In this document: positions 26,924 through 35,175 of the stretch, piece by piece
Layout: the number at the start of each line of letters is the position of its first letter
How positions within the stretch are numbered: position 1 is the stretch's first letter
Assembly (NCBI GenBank): GCA_047947185.1
Contig: CP170502.1
Coordinates: 1,860,001 to 1,924,000 of the forward strand
Origin: JANQJA01 sp047947185
GTDB lineage: Bacteria; Pseudomonadota; Gammaproteobacteria; Pseudomonadales; Azotimanducaceae
Length of the DNA: 64,000 nucleotides
Reading direction: 5' to 3'
Translations under genes and position numbers: made by a program
Notes under the pieces: model-generated
The model's input: the letters and a program-made list of their open reading frames with translations, nothing else
Database searches by the model: none
Told to the model about the DNA's origin: nothing

Positions 26924-27229
26924 ATGACGAAAGTCTACGAGTTCCAACATCAATCGATGAAACAAAAAATTATTCTTCGGGCCGTCAAGGGCCTCGTGCT
27001 TATCCTTCAAGGGTTCGCGATATACACGCTCATTTCAACCACGGAAGACACACTTCGAAGCCAACTTAAATCAGTCGCCACGATCTATATCGGGTTCTGG
27101 ATTTACGCCAACCTTCTGAAGGTAAAGGTAGAGATATCGGAACTCTTTGTTCCTCCGTTTGATATTCGGGGTGGCTTGGAGTTTCTCGCGATAGGCATCG
27201 TAATTTCCACGATCGCGTTCTTTTTGTAA
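26924..27229 (+). CDS. YEF-type small membrane partner 2
   Basis: This is a 101-residue membrane protein. After MTKVYEFQHQSMKQK it has a first hydrophobic pair of segments (GLVLILQGFAIYTLI and VATIYIGFWIYANLL). The short motif VKVEISELFVPP follows, then a last helix (LEFLAIGIVISTIAFFL). The same order (YEF, YAN, VK, SE/E, PP) occurs in the partners at 27569, 33873 and 35473. GAGGG stands upstream of the ATG. A position directly after a leader peptide suggests a self-immunity or accessory membrane protein. I recognise no named family. Confidence 0.65.
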   Translation: MTKVYEFQHQSMKQKIILRAVKGLVLILQGFAIYTLISTTEDTLRSQLKSVATIYIGFWIYANLLKVKVEISELFVPPFDIRGGLEFLAIGIVISTIAFFL

Positions 27230-27310
27230 CCCGCACCATCCGCCTACCTGCGGCTCAGATATGAACGAACACGGCGCATCACTATTTTGAGGAATCACTG
27301 ATTCTGAAGA

Positions 27311-27463
27311 TGTGGCGGCAACGCCGTTGCTGCAGCAGTCATTTCAGCAGTAGGCGCCTTCACTGCAGGTGAACGAATCGGAGAGGCAATCAACGCATTC
27401 AACATGGAGGTCAGCGGTATGTCTCTGGGTGAGGCAATCTATCGGACTGAACAGGATTCCTGA
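27311..27463 (+). pseudogene. Decayed leader-peptide gene (mature part only)
   Basis: Reading from 27311 gives CGGNAVAAAVISAVGAFTAG followed by the tail NMEVSGMSLGEAIYRTEQDS and a stop. This closely matches peptide 2 after its double glycine. The leader is destroyed: in-frame stops lie immediately upstream (TGA at 27305) and no MRxLT start exists. Upstream sequence still resembles a scrambled leader (TTGAGGAATCACTG, GAAGATG). Its hairpin and membrane partner downstream remain intact, leaving an orphan partner. Confidence 0.8.
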
Positions 27464-27470
27464 GGGTCCA

Positions 27471-27520
27471 GATTGAGCATTGAGTCACTGATGACTCAAT
27501 GCTCAATCGAAAAGTGTTTC
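27471..27520 (+). terminator. Perfect 17-bp hairpin after the decayed peptide
   Basis: GATTGAGCATTGAGTCA (27471-27487) pairs perfectly with TGACTCAATGCTCAATC (27492-27508) around a CTGA loop, followed by GAAAAGTGTTTCG. It is in the same place as the hairpin after peptide 2, between peptide and partner, but its sequence is unrelated. Confidence 0.75.
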
Positions 27521-27568
27521 GTTTAATAACCCTTAACAATGAATCAAGAAAATAGGGAGGCGCAGAAT

Positions 27569-27874
27569 ATGCCTGGCAACTACGAGTTTCGACATCAATC
27601 ACCCAGGCAAAAGGTGGTCTTGTACGGCCTTAAGGGATTCGTACTGGTGCTTCTGTCGTTCTCACTCTATTCCCTAGTATCAGGCACGGATGACTCACCC
27701 AGAAGCCAGATAAGTGGGATTGCCAGCGTGTTTACCTCCTTCTGGATTTACGCCAACCTTCTACAGGTCAAAGTTGAGGTTCAGGAGCTTTTTGTTCCGC
27801 CGATGAACATCCAACATGGGATTGAATTCATGCTGATAGGATTTGTGCTCTATCTGGTCGCATTCTTTGTTTGA
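27569..27874 (+). CDS. YEF-type small membrane partner of the decayed peptide
   Basis: This 101-residue protein is identical in length and very close in sequence to partner 2 (MPGNYEFRHQSPRQKVVLYG, FWIYANLLQVKVEVQELFVP, then PMNIQHGIEFMLIGFVLYLV). The ATG at 27569 has GGGAGG 8 bases upstream and was chosen over the ATG at 27539, which adds ten residues not shared with the paralogue. Its own peptide gene is decayed, so it may persist as an orphan immunity-type protein giving cross-protection; that is an inference. Confidence 0.68.
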   Translation: MPGNYEFRHQSPRQKVVLYGLKGFVLVLLSFSLYSLVSGTDDSPRSQISGIASVFTSFWIYANLLQVKVEVQELFVPPMNIQHGIEFMLIGFVLYLVAFFV

Positions 27875-27878
27875 TTGG

Positions 27879-27907
27879 ATGAGTGTTTCCTAACACCGCA
27901 CACTCAT
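27879..27907 (+). terminator. Weak hairpin after the orphan partner gene
   Basis: ATGAGTGT (27879-27886) and ACACTCAT (27900-27907) form an 8-bp stem with a 13-base loop directly behind the stop codon. There is no T-run, so it is a weak terminator at best. Confidence 0.4.
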
Positions 27908-28043
27908 AAACCCGCCGCCAGCCCGCCGGACTCACGATGCTGGGCAAAACCCGCGCAATGGATGTAACATCCCTTCGTATTCGTCATAACGTGAAGCGCC
28001 CAAACCCAGGCCGACACCACCAACCAACTCAGCCAGAGAGCCC

Positions 28044-29216
28044 ATGGTCACATTCATCCACAGCGCAGACTGGCAAATAGGCAAGGCCTTCGCCCGCGTT
28101 GAGGACCCGTCAAAACGTGCGCTGCTGCAGGATGAACGCATCAGGGCCATTGGCCGCCTGGGTGAACTCGCTAGGGCCAGAGATGCAGAATTCATCATTG
28201 TTGCCGGCGATCTGTTTGAATCTTCCACTGTACCCAGGTCAACCGTTTCCAAAGCCCTTTCGGCCATAGGCGCCCTGTCCCTGCCCGTCTACGTGATTCC
28301 GGGCAATCATGACCATGGCGGCGTCGGCGGCATCTGGGATCAGGAATACTTTCAGCGCGAACAGGCCGCGCTGGCGCCCAATCTTCACCTGCTCACCACA
28401 TTTGAGCCCGTGGAACTGGCAACCAGCGTGCTGTTGCCCTGCCCGCTCATCCGGCGCCACGACAGTGATGATCCCGCCGCCTGGCTCCAGCACCAGGATT
28501 TTGACTGGGCTCAATTTGGCAACAAGCCACGCCTCGTTATCGCCCACGGCTCTGTTCACGGTTTTGTCACCGAGCCAGACGTTGATGAAGACGACCTGAC
28601 AGGGGGCGCCAACAATCGCCTGAACCTTGACCGGCTACCCATGGGCGAGATCGACTACATTGCGCTCGGCGACTGGCACGGCACCAAGGCCATCAGCGAC
28701 AAGGCATGGTATGCAGGCGCACTGGAGCAGGATCGATTCGCCAAAGGCGACGACTACGCCGCGGGTAACGCGTTGATCGTTACCGCAACCAGGGGAGAAG
28801 CACCCAACGTAGAGAGCCAGAGAACCGGCCAGACCAATTGGCACGCTATCGAGACTCACTTTTACAGCGACGCAGACCTTGGCACCCTCAAAGCGCAGAT
28901 GGACAGCCTGGTGGGCAACCGCGTAGACGAGGACCTGGTGCGTATGAGCCTCACCGGCGCACTCAGTTTCGCCGCGCGCGATGAACTGGACGAATTGCTC
29001 GAGATCTGGCGCAACCGGCTCATCCGCCTGAAACTGACCGACGAGACCACCTTCGCGCCCACTGATGAGGAGATAGAGGCACTCACCAAACGCAGTGCAG
29101 ACCCACTGATTTCACAGGTAGCAAGCACCCTGATGGATGAGCGCTCAACCAGCGACGCTGACGAGGCCGCTATTGCGCAACAGGCACTGCGTGAACTTCA
29201 CCGGCTGGTGACCTGA
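28044..29216 (+). CDS. SbcD-like DNA repair exonuclease
   Basis: This 390-residue calcineurin-type metallophosphoesterase resembles SbcD/Mre11. Phosphoesterase motifs are SADWQIGKAF (residues 7-16), FIIVAGDLFES, VIPGNHDHGG and VIAHGSVHGF. The first motif has Gln where E. coli SbcD has the DWH histidine; I have seen the same DWQIGK form in related gammaproteobacterial proteins, so it need not mean inactivity. It starts 170 bp after the partner gene and is separated by 3 bp from the SbcC-like ATPase, forming a two-gene operon. It presumably resects or cuts unusual DNA ends together with that ATPase. Confidence 0.82.
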   Translation: MVTFIHSADWQIGKAFARVEDPSKRALLQDERIRAIGRLGELARARDAEFIIVAGDLFESSTVPRSTVSKALSAIGALSLPVYVIPGNHDHGGVGGIWDQEYFQREQAALAPNLHLLTTFEPVELATSVLLPCPLIRRHDSDDPAAWLQHQDFDWAQFGNKPRLVIAHGSVHGFVTEPDVDEDDLTGGANNRLNLDRLPMGEIDYIALGDWHGTKAISDKAWYAGALEQDRFAKGDDYAAGNALIVTATRGEAPNVESQRTGQTNWHAIETHFYSDADLGTLKAQMDSLVGNRVDEDLVRMSLTGALSFAARDELDELLEIWRNRLIRLKLTDETTFAPTDEEIEALTKRSADPLISQVASTLMDERSTSDADEAAIAQQALRELHRLVT

Positions 29217-29219
29217 CCC

Positions 29220-31901
29220 ATGCGACTGATTGAGGCCACCGTTCGGAATTACCGCGTCCACAAGGAACTGCACATCGCGTTCGATGCATCCCGCAACGTG
29301 ATCGCCGGCCCCAACGAATCCGGCAAGAGCACCTTGATGGAAGCGATTCAGAATGTGCTATTTGAGAAAGCGAAAGGTTTCCGAAAAGCACAACAAGCGA
29401 TGAAATCTGAGATTCATCTCGGCACACCTCAGATAACCCTACTTTTTGAAGCGGGTGGAAAACAGTACCAACTAACCAAAGAATTTAAGCGCCCAAATGG
29501 TAACGCCACGCTGACCGAAGTGGGTGGTAGCACGCTGGGCGATGAGAAAGCCGAGGAGAAACTCGAACAGCTTCTCAAACTCGACAGTACCAACTCAAAC
29601 ACCACCTGGGATCACATATTCGTCAACCAGGGCGCATCCGGTACTGACCCCACAGGATTTGCCAACACACATCGAAGCGACCTGGTGGCGCGCTTCCAGG
29701 AAACAGGCGGCGCGGTACTGCAACAGTCAGAAAAAGACGCACGCGTTGCCGCTGCCATCGCCAAACAGGTGGATGAGATTTTTACCAGCGCCAACAAGCC
29801 CAAGGTAAATTCAGAGCTTGGCAAGGCTACGGCAGCGCTGGATGCCGCCAGAGAAAGATTGCAGGCAGTGGAAGCCAAACTGGCGAGCCGCGAGCAGGCT
29901 ATTGCCGCACATGCTGCCGCCACGGATGCCATCACAGAAGCCGAGGTAAACCTGAAGGACCTGGCTGCGGAACAAACCGCGGTCATCGAACGCCGAAAGA
30001 AGGTGGACGAACTCAAAGGCCAGCTCAAAGAGCAACAGCATAGCGCCCTCCAGGCGACCCAGTTGCTCGAACAATACCTGAAAGCCCAGGCAGACATAGA
30101 AAGCGCAAGGAAAAAAGCCGCTGAAACAGAGCAGACCCTGCTACCGCTGGACGACCAGATCAAGGCCGCTGATGAAACCCTCAGCACCGCCAGGACCGAA
30201 CGTCAACTGACAGGCGATCGCTCGCGAGAAGCCAACTCCAACGCCCAGGCAGCGCGCACGCGCGTCCAACTTGCAACGCTCGCCCGGGACCTGCGGCAGG
30301 CCGAACTCAAACACACAACACTACAAGCTCGACAATCCCTGGTGAACACCCTCAAGGCCGAGATCACTGACACAAGGCAGGCAATTGCCAAACTGCCACT
30401 TGTGAGCGACTCACAACTCAAGACCCTGAACAGCCTGGCGCTGGAGATTGTGCAAGCCACCGCCACCGTTAACGCCATTGCCGCAAAGATCACCGTGCTG
30501 GCAGCGGACCAGGCCATTACGCTGGATGGACAGTCGCTCACGGGCGGAGACGAGCAGACTTTCACCGACACGGCCCAGCTCCACATTGGCGCTGGCGTAC
30601 GCCTGCAGATTCAGCCCGGTGGCGGTGATGACCTCAACACCTCTCGTGAACAACTGGCCGCAGCCGAACGCAAGCAATCTGCCTTACTCGCCGAGATCGG
30701 CGTCAAGGATCTGGCCGAAGCCACAAACGCCCTGCACAAACGAGAATCCCTGGGCGAAACGCTTACCCGCCAGTCCGAGCGCCTTGTCCAGGAGGGTGGA
30801 GATACGCTGGACGAGGACATCGCCCGGGCTGAAGAAGACCTGGTCACCATTCGTACCCGCCTCGATAACCTCAACGCAGCACATCCGGATTTTCAGCCGG
30901 CAGAATCGCTTGACGCGGCCCAGGCAGTGCTGGCGCAAGCGGAACAAGCCGAGGCTGATGCAGTGGCAAAAGAACAGTCGACCCATCAGGCACGGGAGCA
31001 GGCTGACGCTGCTTTACAGCGTGCTGAGCTGGCGCTGAGCGCGGCCAACGAACAGGCCGCAACCGCGCGGCAAGCGCACAACGAGGCAACAAACCGCGTT
31101 CAGTTCCTGCTTGACCAGCATGGTGATGACCAGGCTCGCGCAGCAAAGCTTGCGACACAACAGGCCTTGGTGGACCAACAGGCCGCGCTTTCAGCAGAGA
31201 CCGAGAAAGCACTAGAAGAACTGCAACCAGAGTTGCTGGAACAGGACGAAGCCCGCATCAAGCGTTCGATCAACATGCAGACAGAGCAGCGACAGAACGC
31301 AAACAATACGCTGCAACAGGCCATTGGCGAGCTTAGAAACGACGGCACCAGCGATGCCGAAGCAGACGTCGCCACTGCCCGCGCCGCGGCAGACGCAGCC
31401 GAGCAACGTTTCCAGCACGCTGACCAGTACGCAAGCGCCATTCGTCGACTGCACACGCTGTTCACGGAAAAGCAGCAGGCGCTCGCTGACCAGTTCACGC
31501 GCCCGCTGGCAGAGAAAGCCACCGACTACCTGAAAACCATCCTGGGCCCGGATACCAGACTCAACCTGCGCTTCGACGGCACCCAGTTTGACGCACTGGA
31601 ACTCTATCGCGAGAACCTGGCTGCCACCGCCTTCAACTTTGGCGTGTTGAGCGGCGGCACACGAGAGCAGGTCGCGGCAGCCCTGCGACTGGCCATTGCC
31701 GAGATACTGGCAGCAAACTTTGACGGTTGCCTGCCGCTGGTATTCGACGATGCGTTCACCAACGCTGACCCAAAGCGCACCCACGACCTGCAGCGCATGC
31801 TGGACCTTGCGGCTTCACGTGGCCTGCAGATTATTGTGCTGACGTGTAATCCCAATGACTACAACCGGTTTGGGGCGAAGCAGATTGCTCTCAATACATA
31901 G
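29220..31901 (+). CDS. SbcC/Rad50-like ATPase
   Basis: This 893-residue ATPase has Walker A GPNESGKST (residues 30-38) and a long alanine- and glutamine-rich coiled coil (about 170-750). The C-terminal head has the signature LSGGTREQVAAALRLAIAEIL and Walker B LPLVFDDAFTNADPKR. It is shorter than canonical SbcC (about 1050 residues) and shows no obvious CxxC zinc hook, placing it with the YhaN/SbcC-like group. It is coupled to the SbcD-like gene. The pair may serve DNA repair or defence; its place among the peptide genes does not decide which. Confidence 0.8.
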   Translation: MRLIEATVRNYRVHKELHIAFDASRNVIAGPNESGKSTLMEAIQNVLFEKAKGFRKAQQAMKSEIHLGTPQITLLFEAGGKQYQLTKEFKRPNGNATLTEVGGSTLGDEKAEEKLEQLLKLDSTNSNTTWDHIFVNQGASGTDPTGFANTHRSDLVARFQETGGAVLQQSEKDARVAAAIAKQVDEIFTSANKPKVNSELGKATAALDAARERLQAVEAKLASREQAIAAHAAATDAITEAEVNLKDLAAEQTAVIERRKKVDELKGQLKEQQHSALQATQLLEQYLKAQADIESARKKAAETEQTLLPLDDQIKAADETLSTARTERQLTGDRSREANSNAQAARTRVQLATLARDLRQAELKHTTLQARQSLVNTLKAEITDTRQAIAKLPLVSDSQLKTLNSLALEIVQATATVNAIAAKITVLAADQAITLDGQSLTGGDEQTFTDTAQLHIGAGVRLQIQPGGGDDLNTSREQLAAAERKQSALLAEIGVKDLAEATNALHKRESLGETLTRQSERLVQEGGDTLDEDIARAEEDLVTIRTRLDNLNAAHPDFQPAESLDAAQAVLAQAEQAEADAVAKEQSTHQAREQADAALQRAELALSAANEQAATARQAHNEATNRVQFLLDQHGDDQARAAKLATQQALVDQQAALSAETEKALEELQPELLEQDEARIKRSINMQTEQRQNANNTLQQAIGELRNDGTSDAEADVATARAAADAAEQRFQHADQYASAIRRLHTLFTEKQQALADQFTRPLAEKATDYLKTILGPDTRLNLRFDGTQFDALELYRENLAATAFNFGVLSGGTREQVAAALRLAIAEILAANFDGCLPLVFDDAFTNADPKRTHDLQRMLDLAASRGLQIIVLTCNPNDYNRFGAKQIALNT

Positions 31902-32077
31902 CATCAGCCGCCTGACGCCTTAACCCTGCCGCAATCAACTCCCGAAATACAAACCCAACTCCGTAAACATACTCAACACCCGACTTGAAGCCAGCCCATC
32001 TAACAAAATCAATCTGCATGGTTGACAACCCAATTTTTGCCGATATGATGCGCCGCCCATTCGAGGAGGCCGACCTG

Positions 32078-32713
32078 ATGACAGACAATCCGTACTATGA
32101 GCGATACCTGAAACCAGCAAAATCCGCGACAGATTACAGAAGGAAAGAACTGTTCGCGTTAATGGACCAGGCCGAGTCACAGTTCGCAGCCGGCAAGTTC
32201 GAGGCAGCCGCGCAAACCTACCGTGAGTCTGCCGAGGCCTACCGTTATGTATGCGCCCGGGTTCAAACAGAGTTCATCGAGTCTTCCTATAGTTCGGCTC
32301 AATACTCCTCAACGGTGGACGTCTACCGTCAGTGGTTCAGAAAGTTCCATCGCAGGGAAACCGGTCCCTTTCACGTTGCCGGCCTGACAAAGGAGCAGTT
32401 ATGGGAGATAGTGGGCGAACTCGAGCAGGATCCGCGCCAACAGTCGCTGTTCGCTGAGATCACCGAACAGCACATTCGGGCGGGTGACCTGATGACCTGG
32501 AAGACACGTGCCCGCTACCGGATGGAAGACCTATTCGGATTCGGCGATCACCGCAGGATTGCGCTCACTATCGCAGAGGAACTGCTGGTAGACCTCGTCC
32601 GGCAGGCAGCGGTGGAGCGTGCGAATGAAAGTGCGAATGGGAGCCCGTATGAGAGTCCGGGTGAGGGCCCGCAGGGGATCGAGACCAGCCAGAAAGAGGA
32701 GACACCAACATGA
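32078..32713 (+). CDS. Unknown protein coupled to ADP-ribosylglycohydrolase
   Basis: I do not recognise the family. The protein is about 211 residues, soluble and mainly helical, with an early TPR-like segment (ALMDQAESQFAAGKFEAAAQTY) and then ESSYSSAQYSSTVDVYRQWF. The C-terminus is a low-complexity stretch with repeated ES/SP units (VERANESANGSPYESPGEGP). The ATG at 32078 was chosen because GAGGAGG stands 8 bases upstream; in-frame starts as far back as 31985 lack this. It overlaps the next gene by 4 bases (ATGA), so the two are translated together and probably act in one process. Confidence 0.6.
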   Translation: MTDNPYYERYLKPAKSATDYRRKELFALMDQAESQFAAGKFEAAAQTYRESAEAYRYVCARVQTEFIESSYSSAQYSSTVDVYRQWFRKFHRRETGPFHVAGLTKEQLWEIVGELEQDPRQQSLFAEITEQHIRAGDLMTWKTRARYRMEDLFGFGDHRRIALTIAEELLVDLVRQAAVERANESANGSPYESPGEGPQGIETSQKEETPT

Positions 32714-33483
32714 TTGGCGCAATTGCAGGTGACATCATCGGGTCAGTCCACGAACACGCCGGCACCAAGTCAAAACACTTTCCCCTGTTCGTCCCGCGAT
32801 GCCAGTTTACCGACGACACGGTCTTAACCATCGCTGTCGCTGATGCACTGATAGCCGGCAAGGAGTTGATCAGTACCATCCACGACTACTTCGACAGATA
32901 CCCGACCGCAGGTTACGGCGAGACTTTCTTCCGCTGGGCCGCGCTGCGCGAGCGGGAACCCTACAATAGCTGGGGCAACGGCTCAGCCATGCGCGTCAGT
33001 TCAATCGGCTTCGCGATGGATTCGATGGACGAGGTCCTGCGCGAGGCCGAGCGTTCGGCCGCGATCACCCACAGTCACGAGGAAGGCATTCGCGGTGCCC
33101 AGGCCACAGCCGCCGCCATTTTCCTGGCACGCACCGGCACAGACAAACCCGGCATCAAATCCTACGTTGAGTCGCAATTCGGTTATGACCTGAATCGACG
33201 CCTGGATGACATCCGGCCAGGCTACACGTTTGACGTCTCCTGCCAGGGTTCGGTACCCGAGTCGATCATCGCTTTCCTGGAAGGCGAAGATTACGAGGAC
33301 ACCATTCGCAACGCGATCTCGCTGGGTGGAGACGCCGATACCATGGCGTGTATTGCCGGGGGTATTGCAGAAGCGTTCTGGGGGGTGCCAGAAGACATCG
33401 AGCGGCAGGCGCTGGCCAGGCTTGATGATGAATTACTGGGTGTGGTTCAGGCTTTTAAGGCCGATTTTGGTAAACATCTATAA
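32710..33483 (+). CDS. ADP-ribosylglycohydrolase (DraG family)
   Basis: This complete 257-residue ADP-ribosylglycohydrolase removes ADP-ribose from modified proteins or nucleic acid. The N-terminal GAIAGDIIGS and the metal-binding FTDDT (residues 33-37) are present. So are the second metal motif SLGGDADTMACIAGGIAEAFWG and the substrate-site SWGNGSAMRV. It is coupled to the unknown gene upstream (ATGA overlap) and followed after 95 bases by a leader-peptide gene. From about 32831 onward it is part of a tandem duplication; the second copy (34430-35082) is truncated. What is ADP-ribosylated here is unknown; no ADP-ribosyltransferase is in view. Confidence 0.88.
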   Translation: MIGAIAGDIIGSVHEHAGTKSKHFPLFVPRCQFTDDTVLTIAVADALIAGKELISTIHDYFDRYPTAGYGETFFRWAALREREPYNSWGNGSAMRVSSIGFAMDSMDEVLREAERSAAITHSHEEGIRGAQATAAAIFLARTGTDKPGIKSYVESQFGYDLNRRLDDIRPGYTFDVSCQGSVPESIIAFLEGEDYEDTIRNAISLGGDADTMACIAGGIAEAFWGVPEDIERQALARLDDELLGVVQAFKADFGKHL

Positions 33484-33512
33484 GTACAACTACCTACACC
33501 GATATTGGCAAT

Positions 33513-33521
33513 TGTCCTACA
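33513..33521 (+). promoter_or_regulatory. Conserved TGTCCTACA box, peptide 3
   Basis: TGTCCTACA, preceded by GGCAAT, lies 57 bases before the peptide start. A direct-repeat-like CTACCTACACC stands about 14 bases further upstream, and the same arrangement occurs in copy B. Confidence 0.5.
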
Positions 33522-33578
33522 TTCGCTGACGCCCTGCAGCTGTAAGCTTAGACTTCAATCACTCTAGGATGCAGGATC

Positions 33579-33824
33579 ATGCGAGAGCTTTCTTCAGAAG
33601 AAATACTGACCGTCAGCGGCGCTTTTCAGGGGACCCCGATACCCTTTACGAACGGATTCGTTCCTGGCGCGAACTTTCCAGGCGGCTTTCCGGCCGCGAT
33701 TCCAATGGTGATGCTTTCTTACGAGATTGGCGCTGGAATAGGAGCCAAAATCAACGATCAGGTCGAGGCAACCTTTGGGATGTCCACTGGGGAGGCCGCC
33801 TTTTTGACGTTCAAGGATAGCTGA
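33579..33824 (+). CDS. Double-glycine-type leader peptide 3
   Basis: This 81-residue precursor has the leader MRELSSEEILTVSGA, the Gly-Ala variant of a double-glycine site. The mature region opens with a Pro/Phe/Gly-rich stretch (FQGTPIPFTNGFVPGANFPG). It then joins the common family tail: SYEIGAGIGAKINDQVEATF followed by GMSTGEAAFLTFKDS. Compared with peptide 2, the IGxxIND and GMSxGEAxxxTxxDS blocks are shared while the N-terminal part differs. It is paired with the YEF-type protein at 33873. Its duplicate is at 35176. Confidence 0.75.
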   Translation: MRELSSEEILTVSGAFQGTPIPFTNGFVPGANFPGGFPAAIPMVMLSYEIGAGIGAKINDQVEATFGMSTGEAAFLTFKDS

Positions 33825-33872
33825 CGGTTCGTGATAGCATTTTGACGATCAACTAGATTGAGGCATACCAGC

Positions 33873-34193
33873 TTGGCTAAAACAGAATATGAATTCACTT
33901 TCATGAGCAAGAAGGAGAGTTGGAAACTAGCGGCTTTAAAACTGGCCTGCCTCGCATTTATGGCTGACGGCCTCTACTTCTTGATTTTTGTTGAGCCGAG
34001 CCGCCTCTCCTATAGCCTTAGCCACGCAGCCGGGGTCTGCGCTGCCGCAGCGCTTTATGCCAATTGCTTCAGTGTAAAATCAAGAGTCTCTGAGATGGTC
34101 GAACCGCCCTATCGATTCCAGGGGGGCGGCATGATTGTCGTGGGAGCAGCTTTTAGCGTCGCGGCCTTCTATGTGCTTCTGACAGGAAACTGA
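33873..34193 (+). CDS. YEF-type small membrane partner 3
   Basis: This is a 106-residue membrane protein beginning (TTG start) AKTEYEFTFMSKKESWKLAA. Hydrophobic segments follow (LKLACLAFMADGLYFLIFV, AAGVCAAAALYANCF and IVVGAAFSVAAFYVLL), with the family motif YAN-x3-VK-x3-SE-x3-PP between the last two. The TTG at 33873 was chosen because the duplicate at 35473 conserves it together with GAGG 9 bases upstream, and because the YEF block aligns with the N-termini of the partners at 26924 and 27569. ATG 33903 would cut that block off. It is a putative immunity or accessory protein for peptide 3. Confidence 0.62.
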   Translation: MAKTEYEFTFMSKKESWKLAALKLACLAFMADGLYFLIFVEPSRLSYSLSHAAGVCAAAALYANCFSVKSRVSEMVEPPYRFQGGGMIVVGAAFSVAAFYVLLTGN

Positions 34194-34206
34194 GCTTCGA
34201 CTACTA

Positions 34207-34245
34207 GCCTCCGATCAAGGTAATCAAGTGATTCAGGTCGGAGGC
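34207..34245. terminator. Inverted repeat between partner 3 and the truncated minus-strand gene
   Basis: GCCTCCGA (34207-34214) and TCGGAGGC (34238-34245) form a perfect 8-bp stem with a 23-base loop between two convergent genes. A bidirectional terminator is plausible, but the loop is long and T-runs are poor. Confidence 0.4.
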
Positions 34246-34249
34246 AGGT

Positions 34250-34430
34250 TTAAAAACCCAATCGCCCCAGCAGGTCATCGTCGTCATGACGATACCTCAC
34301 GACAACAACATCCAGATTCCCCAACCGGAATCGCTCAACAGCTCTCAACATGGCAGCACTAATCCATTCTAGTTTGTTGCCAAAAGCGCCACCACCCAGC
34401 AAAGTCAGGTAAACCCGCCTGTTACCGGTT
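34250..34430 (-). pseudogene. Truncated 3' remnant of the macrodomain-like gene
   Basis: Read on the minus strand this encodes VYLTLLGGGAFGNKLEWISA and then AMLRAVERFRLGNLDVVVVR, ending DDDDLLGRLGF and a stop. It aligns with the last about 55 residues of the intact minus-strand gene at 35859-36848 (VFLTMLGGGAFGNRIEWIAD and onward). The 5' part is missing: at 34430 the sequence jumps into the duplicated glycohydrolase gene. It is one half of the duplication junction. Confidence 0.8.
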
Positions 34431-35082
34431 CGCTGTCGCTGATGCGCTGATAGCCGGCAAGGAGTTGATCAGTACCATCCACGACTACTTCGACAGATAC
34501 CCGACCGCAGGTTACGGCGAGACTTTCTTCCGCTGGGCCGCGCTGCGCGAGCGGGAACCCTATAACAGCTGGGGCAACGGCTCAGCCATGCGCGTCGGCG
34601 CCATTGGCTTTGCGATGGATACCCTGGAAGAAGTGCTGCGCGAGGCCGAGCGTTCGGCCGCGATCACGCACATTCACGAGGAAGGCATTCGCGGTGCCCA
34701 AGCCACAGCCGCCGCCATCTTCCTGGCACGCACCGGCACAGGCAAGCCCGGCATCAAGTCATACGTTGAGTCGCAATTCGGTTATGACCTGAATCGACGC
34801 CTGGACGACATTCAACCAGGCTACACGTTTGACGTCTCCTGCCAGGGCTCGGTACCCGAGTCGATCATCGCTTTCCTGGAAGGCGAAGATTACGAGGACA
34901 CCATTCGCAATGCGATCTCGCTGGGCGGTGACGCCGATACCATGGCGTGTATTGCCGGGGGTATTGCAGAAGCGTTCTGGGGGGTGCCAGAAGACATCGA
35001 GCAGCAGGCGCTGGCCCGACTTGATGATGGGTTACTTGAGGTGATAAGGGCGTTTAATGCCAGATTTCGCGCGCAGCCATAG
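34430..35082 (+). pseudogene. Truncated ADP-ribosylglycohydrolase (duplicate)
   Basis: This open frame of about 217 codons is nearly identical to residues 41-257 of the intact enzyme but lacks the first 40 residues, including the GDIIGS and FTDDT metal-binding motifs. The second metal motif (GGDADT) is intact. The first possible start inside the duplicated sequence is a TTG at 34465 without its natural upstream region. A protein could be made (205 residues) but should not bind both metals and is probably inactive. It arose when the tandem duplication joined this gene to the 3' end of the minus-strand gene. Confidence 0.8.
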
Positions 35083-35109
35083 AAAACTACCTACACCAAC
35101 TATGGCGAA

Positions 35110-35118
35110 TGTCTTACA
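35110..35118 (+). promoter_or_regulatory. Conserved box, peptide 4
   Basis: TGTCTTACA, one change from TGTCCTACA, preceded by GGCGAA, lies 57 bases before the peptide start, exactly the spacing seen in copy A. Confidence 0.48.
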
Positions 35119-35175
35119 GCCGCCAACCCGCTATGCCAGTAGGATCTGAGTTCAATCAACCACAAGGGTAGCAAC

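Larger units (their letters stand above)
32831..34429 (+). repeat. Tandem duplication, copy A
   Basis: The unit runs from inside the ADP-ribosylglycohydrolase gene through a leader-peptide gene and its membrane partner into the 3' end of a minus-strand gene. It corresponds to 34430 to about 36040. The glycohydrolase part is nearly identical between copies, while the peptide, partner and minus-strand parts have diverged visibly. Confidence 0.85.
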
